From positions 43,926 through 107,925 of the forward strand of contig DATJTX010000022.1 of NCBI GenBank assembly GCA_035502855.1: 64,000 nucleotides of DNA, read 5' to 3'. Shown in pieces: positions 51,211 to 58,899 of the stretch. The stretch is from Candidatus Baltobacteraceae bacterium. Lineage in GTDB: Bacteria; Vulcanimicrobiota; Vulcanimicrobiia; Vulcanimicrobiales; Vulcanimicrobiaceae. Each line of letters opens with the position of its first letter. Position 1 is the stretch's first letter. The position numbers and the translations under genes were made by a program. Under the pieces are notes generated by a model. It was not told the origin of the DNA, made no database searches, and saw only the letters and a list, made by a program, of their open reading frames with translations.

Positions 51211-52743
51211 ATGGAACCAAGAAACGTAGTCGAACACGGCCTACGTCGGGGAATCGTGAGCGCCGCGGTCATTGCGGCCACGCTCCTCGAAATCATCGAC
51301 ACGACGATCGTCAACGTGGCGCTTCCGAACATTCAAGGCAACTTCGGCGTGCCCGTCGATCAAGGCGCGTGGATCGTGACCGGGTACATCATCGCCAACG
51401 TGGTCGTGATTCCGATTACGCCCTGGCTCGCGGCTCGCTTCGGACGCCGGCAATACTTCTTCGCGTCGATCGTGATATTCACGATCGCCTCGCTGATGTG
51501 CGGGCTTGCGCCGAGCTTCGGCTCGCTGGTGTTCTGGCGCATCGTCCAAGGGCTGGGGGGCGGCGGTCTCATTTCCACCTCGCAGGCGATTCTGCGCGAC
51601 ACGTACACGCTCTCGGAGCAGGGTAAAGCGCAAGGCATCTTCGCGATGGGCGTCATCGTCGGTCCGGCGCTCGGGCCGGTCCTGGGCGGATGGATCACCG
51701 ATAATCTCACCTGGCGCTGGGCGTTTTTCATCAACTTGCCCGTCGGGATCGCTGCGGCCACCCTGATTTGGAACTTCTTGCGCAATCCGATCAAACCGCA
51801 AGCGAAGAAACTCGATTGGGTCGGCTTGGCGCTGCTCGCGATCGGCCTTGGATCGATGCAATACGTGCTCGACCAAGGGCAGCAGTACGACTGGTTCAGC
51901 GATACGAACATCCGGCTCTTCACCGCACTTGCGACCGCGGGAATCGGCGGATTCGTGTGGTGGACGCTGCGTTCGGGCATTCCGGTCGTCGATTTGCACG
52001 TGTTGCGGCTGCGTCAAGTCGCGGCCGGGAGCATCCTGGGTGCAGTACTTGGCATCAGCCTCTACGGCTCGATTCTCGTCTTACCGCAATATCTGCAGAA
52101 CTCGCTCGGCTTCACCGCGACGCTCTCGGGGTTGACGGTCTTCGTGCGGGCGCTCGCCGTCATGACGTTCACGCCGATCACGGCGATGCTCGCGACCCGA
52201 GGCATAATCGACGTGCGGCTCTCGACCGCGATCGGCTTCGTCTTGCTCGGCGTCTCGAACTGGCTTCTCGCCGGGGTTACCACGCCAAACTCGGAATTCG
52301 GGAGTTTCATTCTCTGCCTGGTCATAAGCGGCATCGGCCTCTCGCAGATCTTCGTGCCGCTCTCGATTGCCGTGCTCGGCGGCGTGCCGGACCGGGAAGT
52401 GCCCTCGACCTCGGCATTTTTCAATCTCTCGCGTCAAGTCGGCGGCAGCATCGCGACCGCGATCCTGGTCACGCTCTTGGTGCGCGGAATAACGGTCCAC
52501 CAAACGGAGCTCGCGGCGACCGTCAACCTCCACAGCGCGCCGACCGCGATCTATCTTCAGCAGAACGGCGGCGAGCATTCGACGTCGGCACTGAATAATC
52601 TCGACGGATTGGTGCAAGCGCAGGCGGCGGTGCTCTCATATGCCGATACCTCGCGCTGGACCGCGATTATTACGATCGCGCTCGCGCCGCTGGTCCTGCT
52701 ACTCAACAAGCCGCGCCTACAAGGTGCAGTCGCGGTCGAATAG
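51211..52743 (+). CDS. EmrB/QacA-type MFS drug exporter (DHA2, 14 TM)
   Basis: This 510-residue proton-driven exporter has about 14 hydrophobic segments. Motifs are LEIIDTTIVNVALPNIQGNF (DHA2 motif D1) near 22-41, GRRQYFFASIVIFTIAS near 76 and VGPALGPVLGGWITDNLTWRW near 151 (motif C, in part). It has no extra domain. It lies 13 bases after the adaptor gene and 10 bases before the channel gene, so all three proteins of a tripartite pump are co-expressed. Confidence 0.93.
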   Translation: MEPRNVVEHGLRRGIVSAAVIAATLLEIIDTTIVNVALPNIQGNFGVPVDQGAWIVTGYIIANVVVIPITPWLAARFGRRQYFFASIVIFTIASLMCGLAPSFGSLVFWRIVQGLGGGGLISTSQAILRDTYTLSEQGKAQGIFAMGVIVGPALGPVLGGWITDNLTWRWAFFINLPVGIAAATLIWNFLRNPIKPQAKKLDWVGLALLAIGLGSMQYVLDQGQQYDWFSDTNIRLFTALATAGIGGFVWWTLRSGIPVVDLHVLRLRQVAAGSILGAVLGISLYGSILVLPQYLQNSLGFTATLSGLTVFVRALAVMTFTPITAMLATRGIIDVRLSTAIGFVLLGVSNWLLAGVTTPNSEFGSFILCLVISGIGLSQIFVPLSIAVLGGVPDREVPSTSAFFNLSRQVGGSIATAILVTLLVRGITVHQTELAATVNLHSAPTAIYLQQNGGEHSTSALNNLDGLVQAQAAVLSYADTSRWTAIITIALAPLVLLLNKPRLQGAVAVE

Positions 52744-52753
52744 GAGCGCTCAC

Positions 52754-54475
52754 GTGAACGTACGTATTCTTTCCTCTCTTGCGCTCGGTGCGATGATCGC
52801 TGCGACGCCGCTCGCAGCCGCGTCGGCCAAACCGAGGCTGCCGGCGGCCGCGAGCATTCCGACGCCGGTTCCGACGCCGATCACGCCGCCGGTGCCGACG
52901 GTTGCGCCGGGTTACAAGGCGCCGGACATCCCGCCGACCTCGGCCAATATCGTCGGCGTCACTCAGCAGCCCTTCGTGGGGATCTCACTCGAAGACGCGA
53001 TCGGCATGGCGCTGCTCAAGAACCCCGATCTTTCGGTTGCGGCCGCAAATACGCACGTCGCGAGTTATCAAGTGCGCGAAGCCAAGGGCGCGTACGACGT
53101 CCACTTCTTCGTCCAGCCCTCGGTCAAGCACGATACGACGGCGGCCGAGAACGCATTTTTCTCGGGCGGCACCGACTTTCAGCCGATCGTGCAAAATTAT
53201 CAAACGGCGCAAGCCGGCGTGCAAGGGCAGTCGCCGATCGGAACGCAGTACAACATCAACCTTTCGCAGACCAAAGTGAACGACAACACGTTTATCGATG
53301 CGTTCAATCCGTTTTACCTGGCCTCGCTCAACGTCTCGATCACTCAGCCGTTGCTCAAGGGCCTGGCGATGAACGACACCAAACGCCAGCTCGAACTCTC
53401 GGTCGTCAACGCGGACGCGACGCAGGCTTCCACGCTCGCCTCGGTTTCGACGACGATCTCGAGCGTCGAGGACGCGTATTGGGATTTGCTGGCAGCTTGG
53501 CGCAACGTGGCGATTCAGGAAGACGCACTACGCCAGAGCGTGCTGCAACAGCAGAGCAACGTCCGTCAGGCCAAGCAAGGTGCGGCCGCTCCAATCGACG
53601 CGGTGGAGTCCTCGACTCAAGTCGCGATCTATCAGGAGAACGTCTTTACCGCGCTGCAGACCGTCTCGCAACTGCAAAATCAGCTCAAGAGCATGATCGT
53701 CACCGACCCGGGCGATCCGATCTGGCGCGCAAATCTGGTCCCCACTTCACCCGCCTTGCAGCTTCCGCCGCCGCCGACGCTTCAATCGCTCCTCGATACG
53801 GCGATGAAGAACCGGCCCGAGGTCCGCCAGGCGTTCGACGCGCAACGGCAAGCCAACGTCAACCTCGCGTACGCGAAGAATCAGATGTTGCCGCAGGCCG
53901 ATCTCCAGTTGACCTACAACGGCAACGGCTTCGCGGGGAACGCGCTGCCGCCGCTCGGCGGTGTTTTCGGCACGGCGACCCCGCCGCCGTACTACGGCGG
54001 TACGTTCCCGCAAGCGTACGGCAACATTGGCCGCTTCCCGACATACAGCGCCGGGATCCAGATCTCATACCCGATCGGGAACAACACCGCGAAGGGCGCG
54101 CTCGCGGTCGCGAACGAACAGGAACGCATCGCGAAGATCCAATCGATGAGCACGGCCGAGCGCATCCAATACGAAGTGCGCAACGCCGTCCAAAACTACC
54201 AGGCCGCGCTCGCCCAGCTCTTTGCGGCGCGGCAAGCGCGGGAAACGGCCGAACAAGTGCTGGCGAGCGAGATTCGCAAGTACCGCAACGGCGAGTCGAC
54301 GACGTTTCTGGTCGACCAGCGCCAGATCACGTTCGTGCAAAACGAGGGGCTCGAACTCCAAGCGCAGACCTCGCTCAACAAAGCCGTCGTCGAGCTGCAA
54401 CGCGTCGACGGCTCGATTCTCAGCCGGAACGGCGTCTCGCTGAATACGCTCGGAACGGGAGCGATCACACCGTGA
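52754..54475 (+). CDS. TolC-family outer membrane efflux protein
   Basis: This 573-residue protein starts at GTG 52754, with TAGGAGC ahead of it. It has a signal peptide ending near TPLAAASA, a proline/threonine-rich linker near 35-60 and two OEP halves. LEDAIGMALLKNPDLSVAAA near 82 and SLLDTAMKNRPEVRQAFDAQ near 345 start the halves, each with long helices and NVSITQPL and GIQISYPIG strand segments. Channels of this class dock to the EmrA-like adaptor. Its presence is strong evidence for an outer membrane. Confidence 0.9.
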   Translation: MNVRILSSLALGAMIAATPLAAASAKPRLPAAASIPTPVPTPITPPVPTVAPGYKAPDIPPTSANIVGVTQQPFVGISLEDAIGMALLKNPDLSVAAANTHVASYQVREAKGAYDVHFFVQPSVKHDTTAAENAFFSGGTDFQPIVQNYQTAQAGVQGQSPIGTQYNINLSQTKVNDNTFIDAFNPFYLASLNVSITQPLLKGLAMNDTKRQLELSVVNADATQASTLASVSTTISSVEDAYWDLLAAWRNVAIQEDALRQSVLQQQSNVRQAKQGAAAPIDAVESSTQVAIYQENVFTALQTVSQLQNQLKSMIVTDPGDPIWRANLVPTSPALQLPPPPTLQSLLDTAMKNRPEVRQAFDAQRQANVNLAYAKNQMLPQADLQLTYNGNGFAGNALPPLGGVFGTATPPPYYGGTFPQAYGNIGRFPTYSAGIQISYPIGNNTAKGALAVANEQERIAKIQSMSTAERIQYEVRNAVQNYQAALAQLFAARQARETAEQVLASEIRKYRNGESTTFLVDQRQITFVQNEGLELQAQTSLNKAVVELQRVDGSILSRNGVSLNTLGTGAITP

Positions 54476-54521
54476 TCGCTCACTGATCCGCCTCAACTCC
54501 CGCGCGCACTGGTTGCTTTAC

Positions 54522-54612
54522 GGCGTCGCGTCGGCTCGGAGGGGCCTTGCTCCGCTCGCTTTTGCTTGTTACGTTCGCTTCGCAAGGCCCGCTCCGACCG
54601 CCGCATCACGCC
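54522..54612. terminator. Large hairpin between convergent operons
   Basis: TCGGAGGGGCCTTGC (54536-54550) pairs with GCAAGGCCCGCTCCGA (54582-54597) with a one-base bulge, and outer GGCGT/ACGCC segments extend it. It lies between the convergent ends of the tolC-like and pgl genes, where a bidirectional terminator would be expected. There is no long T-run on either side, so it is either an atypical terminator or a genomic repeat. The rest of the 178-base gap holds nothing I recognise. Confidence 0.5.
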
Positions 54613-54653
54613 AAGACGACCAAAGAAGCGAGTCGATAAACCGGCGGCTCAAT

Positions 54654-55385
54654 TCACGAAACCCCCGCCGCCGCTTTGTCGACGAGCCAGATGAGTTCGC
54701 CGTCGGCGGGCGCGATGATCTGCGCCGGATAGGTCGTCGGGTCGTAGGGACCCTCGCGGACGGCGGCCAGGGTGGCGGCTTTGGCGGCGCCTTCGACCGC
54801 GAAGACGACCGTGCGCGCGCCATTGAGCACCTGCGGGGTCAGCGTGATGCGCCACTGCGCTTGGGACTGCGAGTAGACCGCGCGCACCAGCTCTTCGTCG
54901 TGGGTGAGCGGATCGGTTCCGGGGAAGAGCGAGGCGGTGTGACCGTCGGGACCCATGCCGAGCATCACCAAATCGAAGCGCGGCTGCGGTCCGAGCGTGC
55001 CGATCAACTCGACGCGGTACGCGGCGGCGGCGCGGCGCGGGTCGTCTTCGCCGCGCATGCGATGCACGCGCTCCGGCGGAATGTGCAGCGGCTGAATGAA
55101 GGCGTCGTTCGCCATCTTGTAATTCGATTGATCGTGGTCGGGCGGTACGCAGCGCTCGTCGCCGAAGAAGACCTCAATCGCCTTCCAGTCGAGCGCGTTC
55201 GCGTACGGGGGCTGCGCAAGCAACGCATACGCGGCTTTCGGCGTGGTTCCGCCGGCGAGCGATACCGCGAAGCGCCCGCGTTCCTCGATCGCGCCGCGGC
55301 CGCGACCGACGAAGGTTTCGGCCAGCGCGCGCGCAACCTGCGCGGGCGTATCGGAGATCAGCAGATGTCCCTGCTCGCGCGTCAT
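54654..55385 (-). CDS. pgl: 6-phosphogluconolactonase
   Basis: This 243-residue DevB-type lactonase hydrolyses 6-phosphogluconolactone, the second step of the oxidative pentose phosphate path. Motifs are SLAGGTTPKAAYALL near 42-56, FFGDERCVPPDHDQSNYKM near 73 and LGMGPDGHTASLFPG near 141. It is the last gene of the operon; its ATG overlaps the opcA TGA. Confidence 0.94.
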   Translation of the reverse strand: MTREQGHLLISDTPAQVARALAETFVGRGRGAIEERGRFAVSLAGGTTPKAAYALLAQPPYANALDWKAIEVFFGDERCVPPDHDQSNYKMANDAFIQPLHIPPERVHRMRGEDDPRRAAAAYRVELIGTLGPQPRFDLVMLGMGPDGHTASLFPGTDPLTHDEELVRAVYSQSQAQWRITLTPQVLNGARTVVFAVEGAAKAATLAAVREGPYDPTTYPAQIIAPADGELIWLVDKAAAGVS

Positions 55386-56359
55386 ACGGCCTGGCGATCG
55401 ATGATGTGCTTGGCCATCGTCAGCGATTCGATGAAAACTTCATCGCGCGTGCGGCTCAAGATCGCGCGCTCGACCAACGAGGCGAGGTCGACGGTGTGGA
55501 CCGGCGTGCAGCGCGAACCACACGTCGTCGTCCCGGTTACGTCCAGGCAGATCGCGTTCAGATCGTTCGCTTGTACGGCGGCGCTGAACGTCGCGTGCTC
55601 GGACGCGAGCACCACCTTCGAGAGACGGCGCGGTGGGCCATCGTGGACCAATTCGAACTTCACCGGGCCGCTGGACGATGCCAACACTCCGCTTGCGGCC
55701 GGCGTCCAGGCCAAACGGCTGGCGAGCCACCCGAGCAGGTAGTACATCTCCGCGTCCGAACCGGCCGTGACCTCGATGCTGCGCAGCACCGCGAGTTCCC
55801 GGCGGCACTCGGGTTCATCGAAGAATTCCGCGATCAGCTCTTGCCACGAGACAAGCCGCAGATATGAGATGTCGTGAATGACGATCTCCGGATGCAGATC
55901 GATGAATCCGATGAGATCGCGCAAGGGACGCTCGTCGGTATGCGTCACCGAGCTGCTGCAGATCGTAGCATTTGCCCGTCGCGCCAGCGCGAGAAAGCGC
56001 TCGTCGGTCGAAAGCCCGTCGGCGATCCAAAGCAGAATGACCGGCGCCTCGGGAAGCTCCAGCATGGCAAGCGCCGCGCCGAGTTCGCTCGCGTCGGCTT
56101 CCTTCACGCCGATCTCGATCCACTCGCCGCGCGATCCGGAAGGCTCAACCAATCGCTCGCGGCCGTCCTTGCTCGCATCGAAGATCACGACCCGCGAAGG
56201 ATGTTTGTCGGCGAGCGCGCGCGTGCGGTCGCGTACCCAGCCCGACGAAGCCGCGTCGCCCAAAAAGACCGCGAACGTCATCGTCGCGGCCTTCATGGAG
56301 CCGGGTTCGTGGCGAGCGGCGGCGAGCGCGTCGACGATCGGATGGATGTCGAGGCTCAC
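55382..56359 (-). CDS. opcA: OpcA, glucose-6-phosphate dehydrogenase assembly protein
   Basis: This 325-residue protein resembles OpcA, known from cyanobacteria and actinobacteria as an allosteric activator or assembly factor of G6PDH. FAVFLGDAASSGWVRDRTRA lies near the N-terminus. EAPVILLWIADGLSTDERF and FIDLHPEIVIHDISYLRLVSW precede a C-terminal half with SRLAWTPAASGVL. The GTG start at 56359 overlaps the zwf TGA as GTGA, exactly where opcA is expected. The function is assigned by family and context. Confidence 0.85.
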   Translation of the reverse strand: MSLDIHPIVDALAAARHEPGSMKAATMTFAVFLGDAASSGWVRDRTRALADKHPSRVVIFDASKDGRERLVEPSGSRGEWIEIGVKEADASELGAALAMLELPEAPVILLWIADGLSTDERFLALARRANATICSSSVTHTDERPLRDLIGFIDLHPEIVIHDISYLRLVSWQELIAEFFDEPECRRELAVLRSIEVTAGSDAEMYYLLGWLASRLAWTPAASGVLASSSGPVKFELVHDGPPRRLSKVVLASEHATFSAAVQANDLNAICLDVTGTTTCGSRCTPVHTVDLASLVERAILSRTRDEVFIESLTMAKHIIDRQAV

Positions 56360-57906
56360 AACGGACGCCAATCCGCGAAGAGCGTGAACGCCGACTGCGG
56401 ACCTTGGGAACCGGACGGATAATTCGGAAACGTGAAATCCTTGGTGTTCTGCCACACCTCGAGCACCGGCATGACGATCTCCCATGCGCGTTCCACCGCG
56501 TCCCAGCGCGTGAAGAGGGTCTGATCGCCGCGCATCGCATCGCCGATCAAGCGTTCGTACGCAGGCGGCGACTGCACGCCGAAACCCGTGCCGTAATTGA
56601 AATCCATGAAGACGCTGCGGATATGCGCCTTCATCCCGGGAACTTTGGCGGAAAAGCGCATTGCCACGCCTTCCTCCGGCTGAATCTTCATCACGAGCAC
56701 GTCGGGCTCGATCGTGTCGGTCCGTTCGCCGTAGATGCGGTGCGGGATCGGTTTGAACGTTACCGCGATCTCGGAAGTCTTCTTGGCGAGCCGTTTGCCG
56801 GAACGCAGATAAAACGGGACGCCGGCCCAGCGCCAATTCTCGATCTCGAGGCGTACCGCCGCGAACGTTTCGGTATTGGACTGCGGGTTCACGTCGGGCT
56901 CTTGGCGATAGGGGGGAACGGGTTTGCCGTTGATCGATCCGGCGCCGTACTGTCCGCGCGCCGCCATCTCGAGCACCTTGCTGAGCTGCGGCGGCTCGAT
57001 CGACTGCAGTACCTTGAACTTTTCCGTACGGATCGCGTCGGCATCCGAACTCGACGGCGGCTCCATCGCGACCAGCGCGAGCAAATTCATCACGTGATTC
57101 TGAATCATGTCGCGTAGCGCGCCGGCGTGATCGTAGTACCCGCCGCGAAGCTCGACGCCGAGCTGTTCGGCCGCGGTGATCTGCACCGATTGCACGTAGT
57201 TGCGGTTCCAGACCGGTTCGAAGATCGTATTTGCAAAGCGCAACGCCATGATGTCCTGCACCGGCTCTTTGCCCAGGTAATGGTCGATGCGGTAAACTTC
57301 GCTCTCGCGAAAGACGCGATCGACTGCCGCTTGCAGCGCCCGCGCCGACGCCAGGTCCGTGCCGAACGGCTTTTCGACGACGATGCGTGCCCAACCGTTT
57401 TGCTGCGCGTTGAGATTGACTTCACCGAGCGCATTGATGATCGTGGGAAAGACCGAGGGCGGGGTCGAGAGGTAGAAGAGCCGGTTTCCCTTGGTGCCCA
57501 ATTCCTTGTCGTTCTGCGCGATCCGCTTGGCCAGGAGACCGTAGCACTTGTTGTTGTCGAAATCGCCGCTGACGTAACTCAGGCGTTTCGCGAAGTCGTC
57601 CCACATCGCGCCTTGCGGTTTTTGATCGGAGGGTGCGAATTGGTCGAGCTGCTCCTTGCAGTACGCGCGAAATTCGTCGTCGGTGTATTCCGAGCGCGAG
57701 AACCCGACGACGGCAAAGTCGTTGGGCAGAATACCGTGCAGCCGCAACGAGTATATCGCCGGCAGGAGCATGCGCTTGAACAGATCGCCGCTCGCGCCGA
57801 AGAACACGAGCGAACACGGATCGCCGATCCGTTCGCTTTGGAGGCCCGCGCGCAGCGGGTTCTCCGCTTTTCCGTCGACCGAGACGGTGGCAACTGCGTC
57901 AGGCAT
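56356..57906 (-). CDS. zwf: Glucose-6-phosphate 1-dehydrogenase
   Basis: This 516-residue enzyme oxidises glucose-6-phosphate with NADP+. The N-terminal coenzyme loop FFGASGDLFKRMLLPAIYSL is near 34-53. RIVVEKPFGTDLASAR lies near 158. The active-site signature YRIDHYLGKEPVQ near 183 contains the substrate Lys and catalytic His region. QSPPAYERLIGDAMRGDQTLF near 445 is the C-terminal signature. Length is normal. The ATG overlaps the gnd stop by 8 bases. Confidence 0.96.
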   Translation of the reverse strand: MPDAVATVSVDGKAENPLRAGLQSERIGDPCSLVFFGASGDLFKRMLLPAIYSLRLHGILPNDFAVVGFSRSEYTDDEFRAYCKEQLDQFAPSDQKPQGAMWDDFAKRLSYVSGDFDNNKCYGLLAKRIAQNDKELGTKGNRLFYLSTPPSVFPTIINALGEVNLNAQQNGWARIVVEKPFGTDLASARALQAAVDRVFRESEVYRIDHYLGKEPVQDIMALRFANTIFEPVWNRNYVQSVQITAAEQLGVELRGGYYDHAGALRDMIQNHVMNLLALVAMEPPSSSDADAIRTEKFKVLQSIEPPQLSKVLEMAARGQYGAGSINGKPVPPYRQEPDVNPQSNTETFAAVRLEIENWRWAGVPFYLRSGKRLAKKTSEIAVTFKPIPHRIYGERTDTIEPDVLVMKIQPEEGVAMRFSAKVPGMKAHIRSVFMDFNYGTGFGVQSPPAYERLIGDAMRGDQTLFTRWDAVERAWEIVMPVLEVWQNTKDFTFPNYPSGSQGPQSAFTLFADWRPL

Positions 57907-58804
57907 GCGTCTCCGTCTTCACGGCGTGGCCGCCGAATTGATTGCGCAGCGCGGCGATCACCTTGGCGCTGAACGATTCCTGTTGGCGCGACACGAAGCG
58001 CTGCATCAGCGAAAGCGTGATGACCGGTGCCGGCACGTTCTCGTCGATCGCAGCCTGCACGGTCCAGCGTCCTTCGCCGGTGTCGTCGACGTAGCCGCGG
58101 ATGTCTTTGAGGCCCGGGTCGGCTTTGAAGGCCAGCACCGCGAGTTCGAGCAGCCACGAGCGCACGACGCTGCCGTAGCACCAGACGTCGGCGACCTGTT
58201 CGAGGTCGAAATCGAACGGCGACTTCTCGAGGATTTCAAAGCCCTCTCCGTAGGACTCCATCATGCCGTACTCGACCCCATTGTGCACCATCTTCGAGAA
58301 ATGGCCGGCGCCGGCGCGGCCGACGTGCGCGTATCCGTTGGGCGGCGCGAGCGTCCGGAAGATCGGCTCGCACGTCTTCACGGCGGAATCGTCGCCCCCG
58401 ACCATCAGGCAGTAGCCTTCCTTGAGACCCCAAATGCCGCCGCTCGTTCCGGCATCGATCAGCGAGACGCCTTTGGCTTTGCAGCGATCGTAGGCAGCCA
58501 GGCCGTCCTTCCAATTCGTGTTCCCGCCGTCGACGATGATGTCACCCTTGCTCAGGATGCCGGCTAGTTCGTCGATCGTGTCGTCGGTCGGTTTGCCCGA
58601 GGGCACCATGATCCACACGATCTTGGGTGCGCTCAGCTTGGCGCACAGGTCGGCCAAACCGCTCGCGCGCACCGCGCCGCCCGAGGCCGCTTGCGCCACC
58701 GCGTCCGCGCTGCGGTCATAGACGACGACCTCGTGTCCCCCTTCGATCAGACGCGTCGTCATGTTCGCGCCCATCTTGCCCAGTCCAACCATCCCGAGTT
58801 TCAT
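57899..58804 (-). CDS. gnd: 6-phosphogluconate dehydrogenase, short (GntZ/YqeC-like) form
   Basis: This 301-residue dehydrogenase decarboxylates 6-phosphogluconate to ribulose-5-phosphate. GMVGLGKMGANMTTRLIEGG is at 4-23, VDGGNTNWKDGLAAYDRCKA near 95, GTSGGIWGLKEGYCLMVGG near 122 and KMVHNGVEYGMMESYGEGFE near 175 (catalytic Lys). It is 170 residues shorter than E. coli Gnd and belongs to the tetrameric, often NAD-using class. GGGGGA lies 4 bases before the ATG. A structured RNA region precedes it. Confidence 0.93.
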   Translation of the reverse strand: MKLGMVGLGKMGANMTTRLIEGGHEVVVYDRSADAVAQAASGGAVRASGLADLCAKLSAPKIVWIMVPSGKPTDDTIDELAGILSKGDIIVDGGNTNWKDGLAAYDRCKAKGVSLIDAGTSGGIWGLKEGYCLMVGGDDSAVKTCEPIFRTLAPPNGYAHVGRAGAGHFSKMVHNGVEYGMMESYGEGFEILEKSPFDFDLEQVADVWCYGSVVRSWLLELAVLAFKADPGLKDIRGYVDDTGEGRWTVQAAIDENVPAPVITLSLMQRFVSRQQESFSAKVIAALRNQFGGHAVKTETHA

Positions 58805-58899
58805 TCAAATCCCCCAATATCGTAAACCATGCGCAGCTGCACGATGCAGCTGCTGGTTCGGAGCACAGGATGTGCGATCCGCCCGCAGGGCGGCCGAAC
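58805..58899 (-). ncRNA. Predicted three-way-junction RNA element ahead of gnd
   Basis: In the transcript sense, GTTCGG (58899-58894; its G is the last base of the tal-pgi stop) pairs with CCGAAC (58861-58856). It closes over two hairpins, CCGCCC-TGC-GGGCGG (58893-58879) and GCACA-TCC-TGTGC (58875-58863). A third hairpin, GCAGCTGCA-TCG-TGCAGCTGC (58853-58833), follows before the ribosome site of gnd. All stems are perfect. It may be an mRNA processing, stabilising or regulatory element that sets the level of gnd-zwf-opcA-pgl separately from tal-pgi. Confidence 0.6.
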
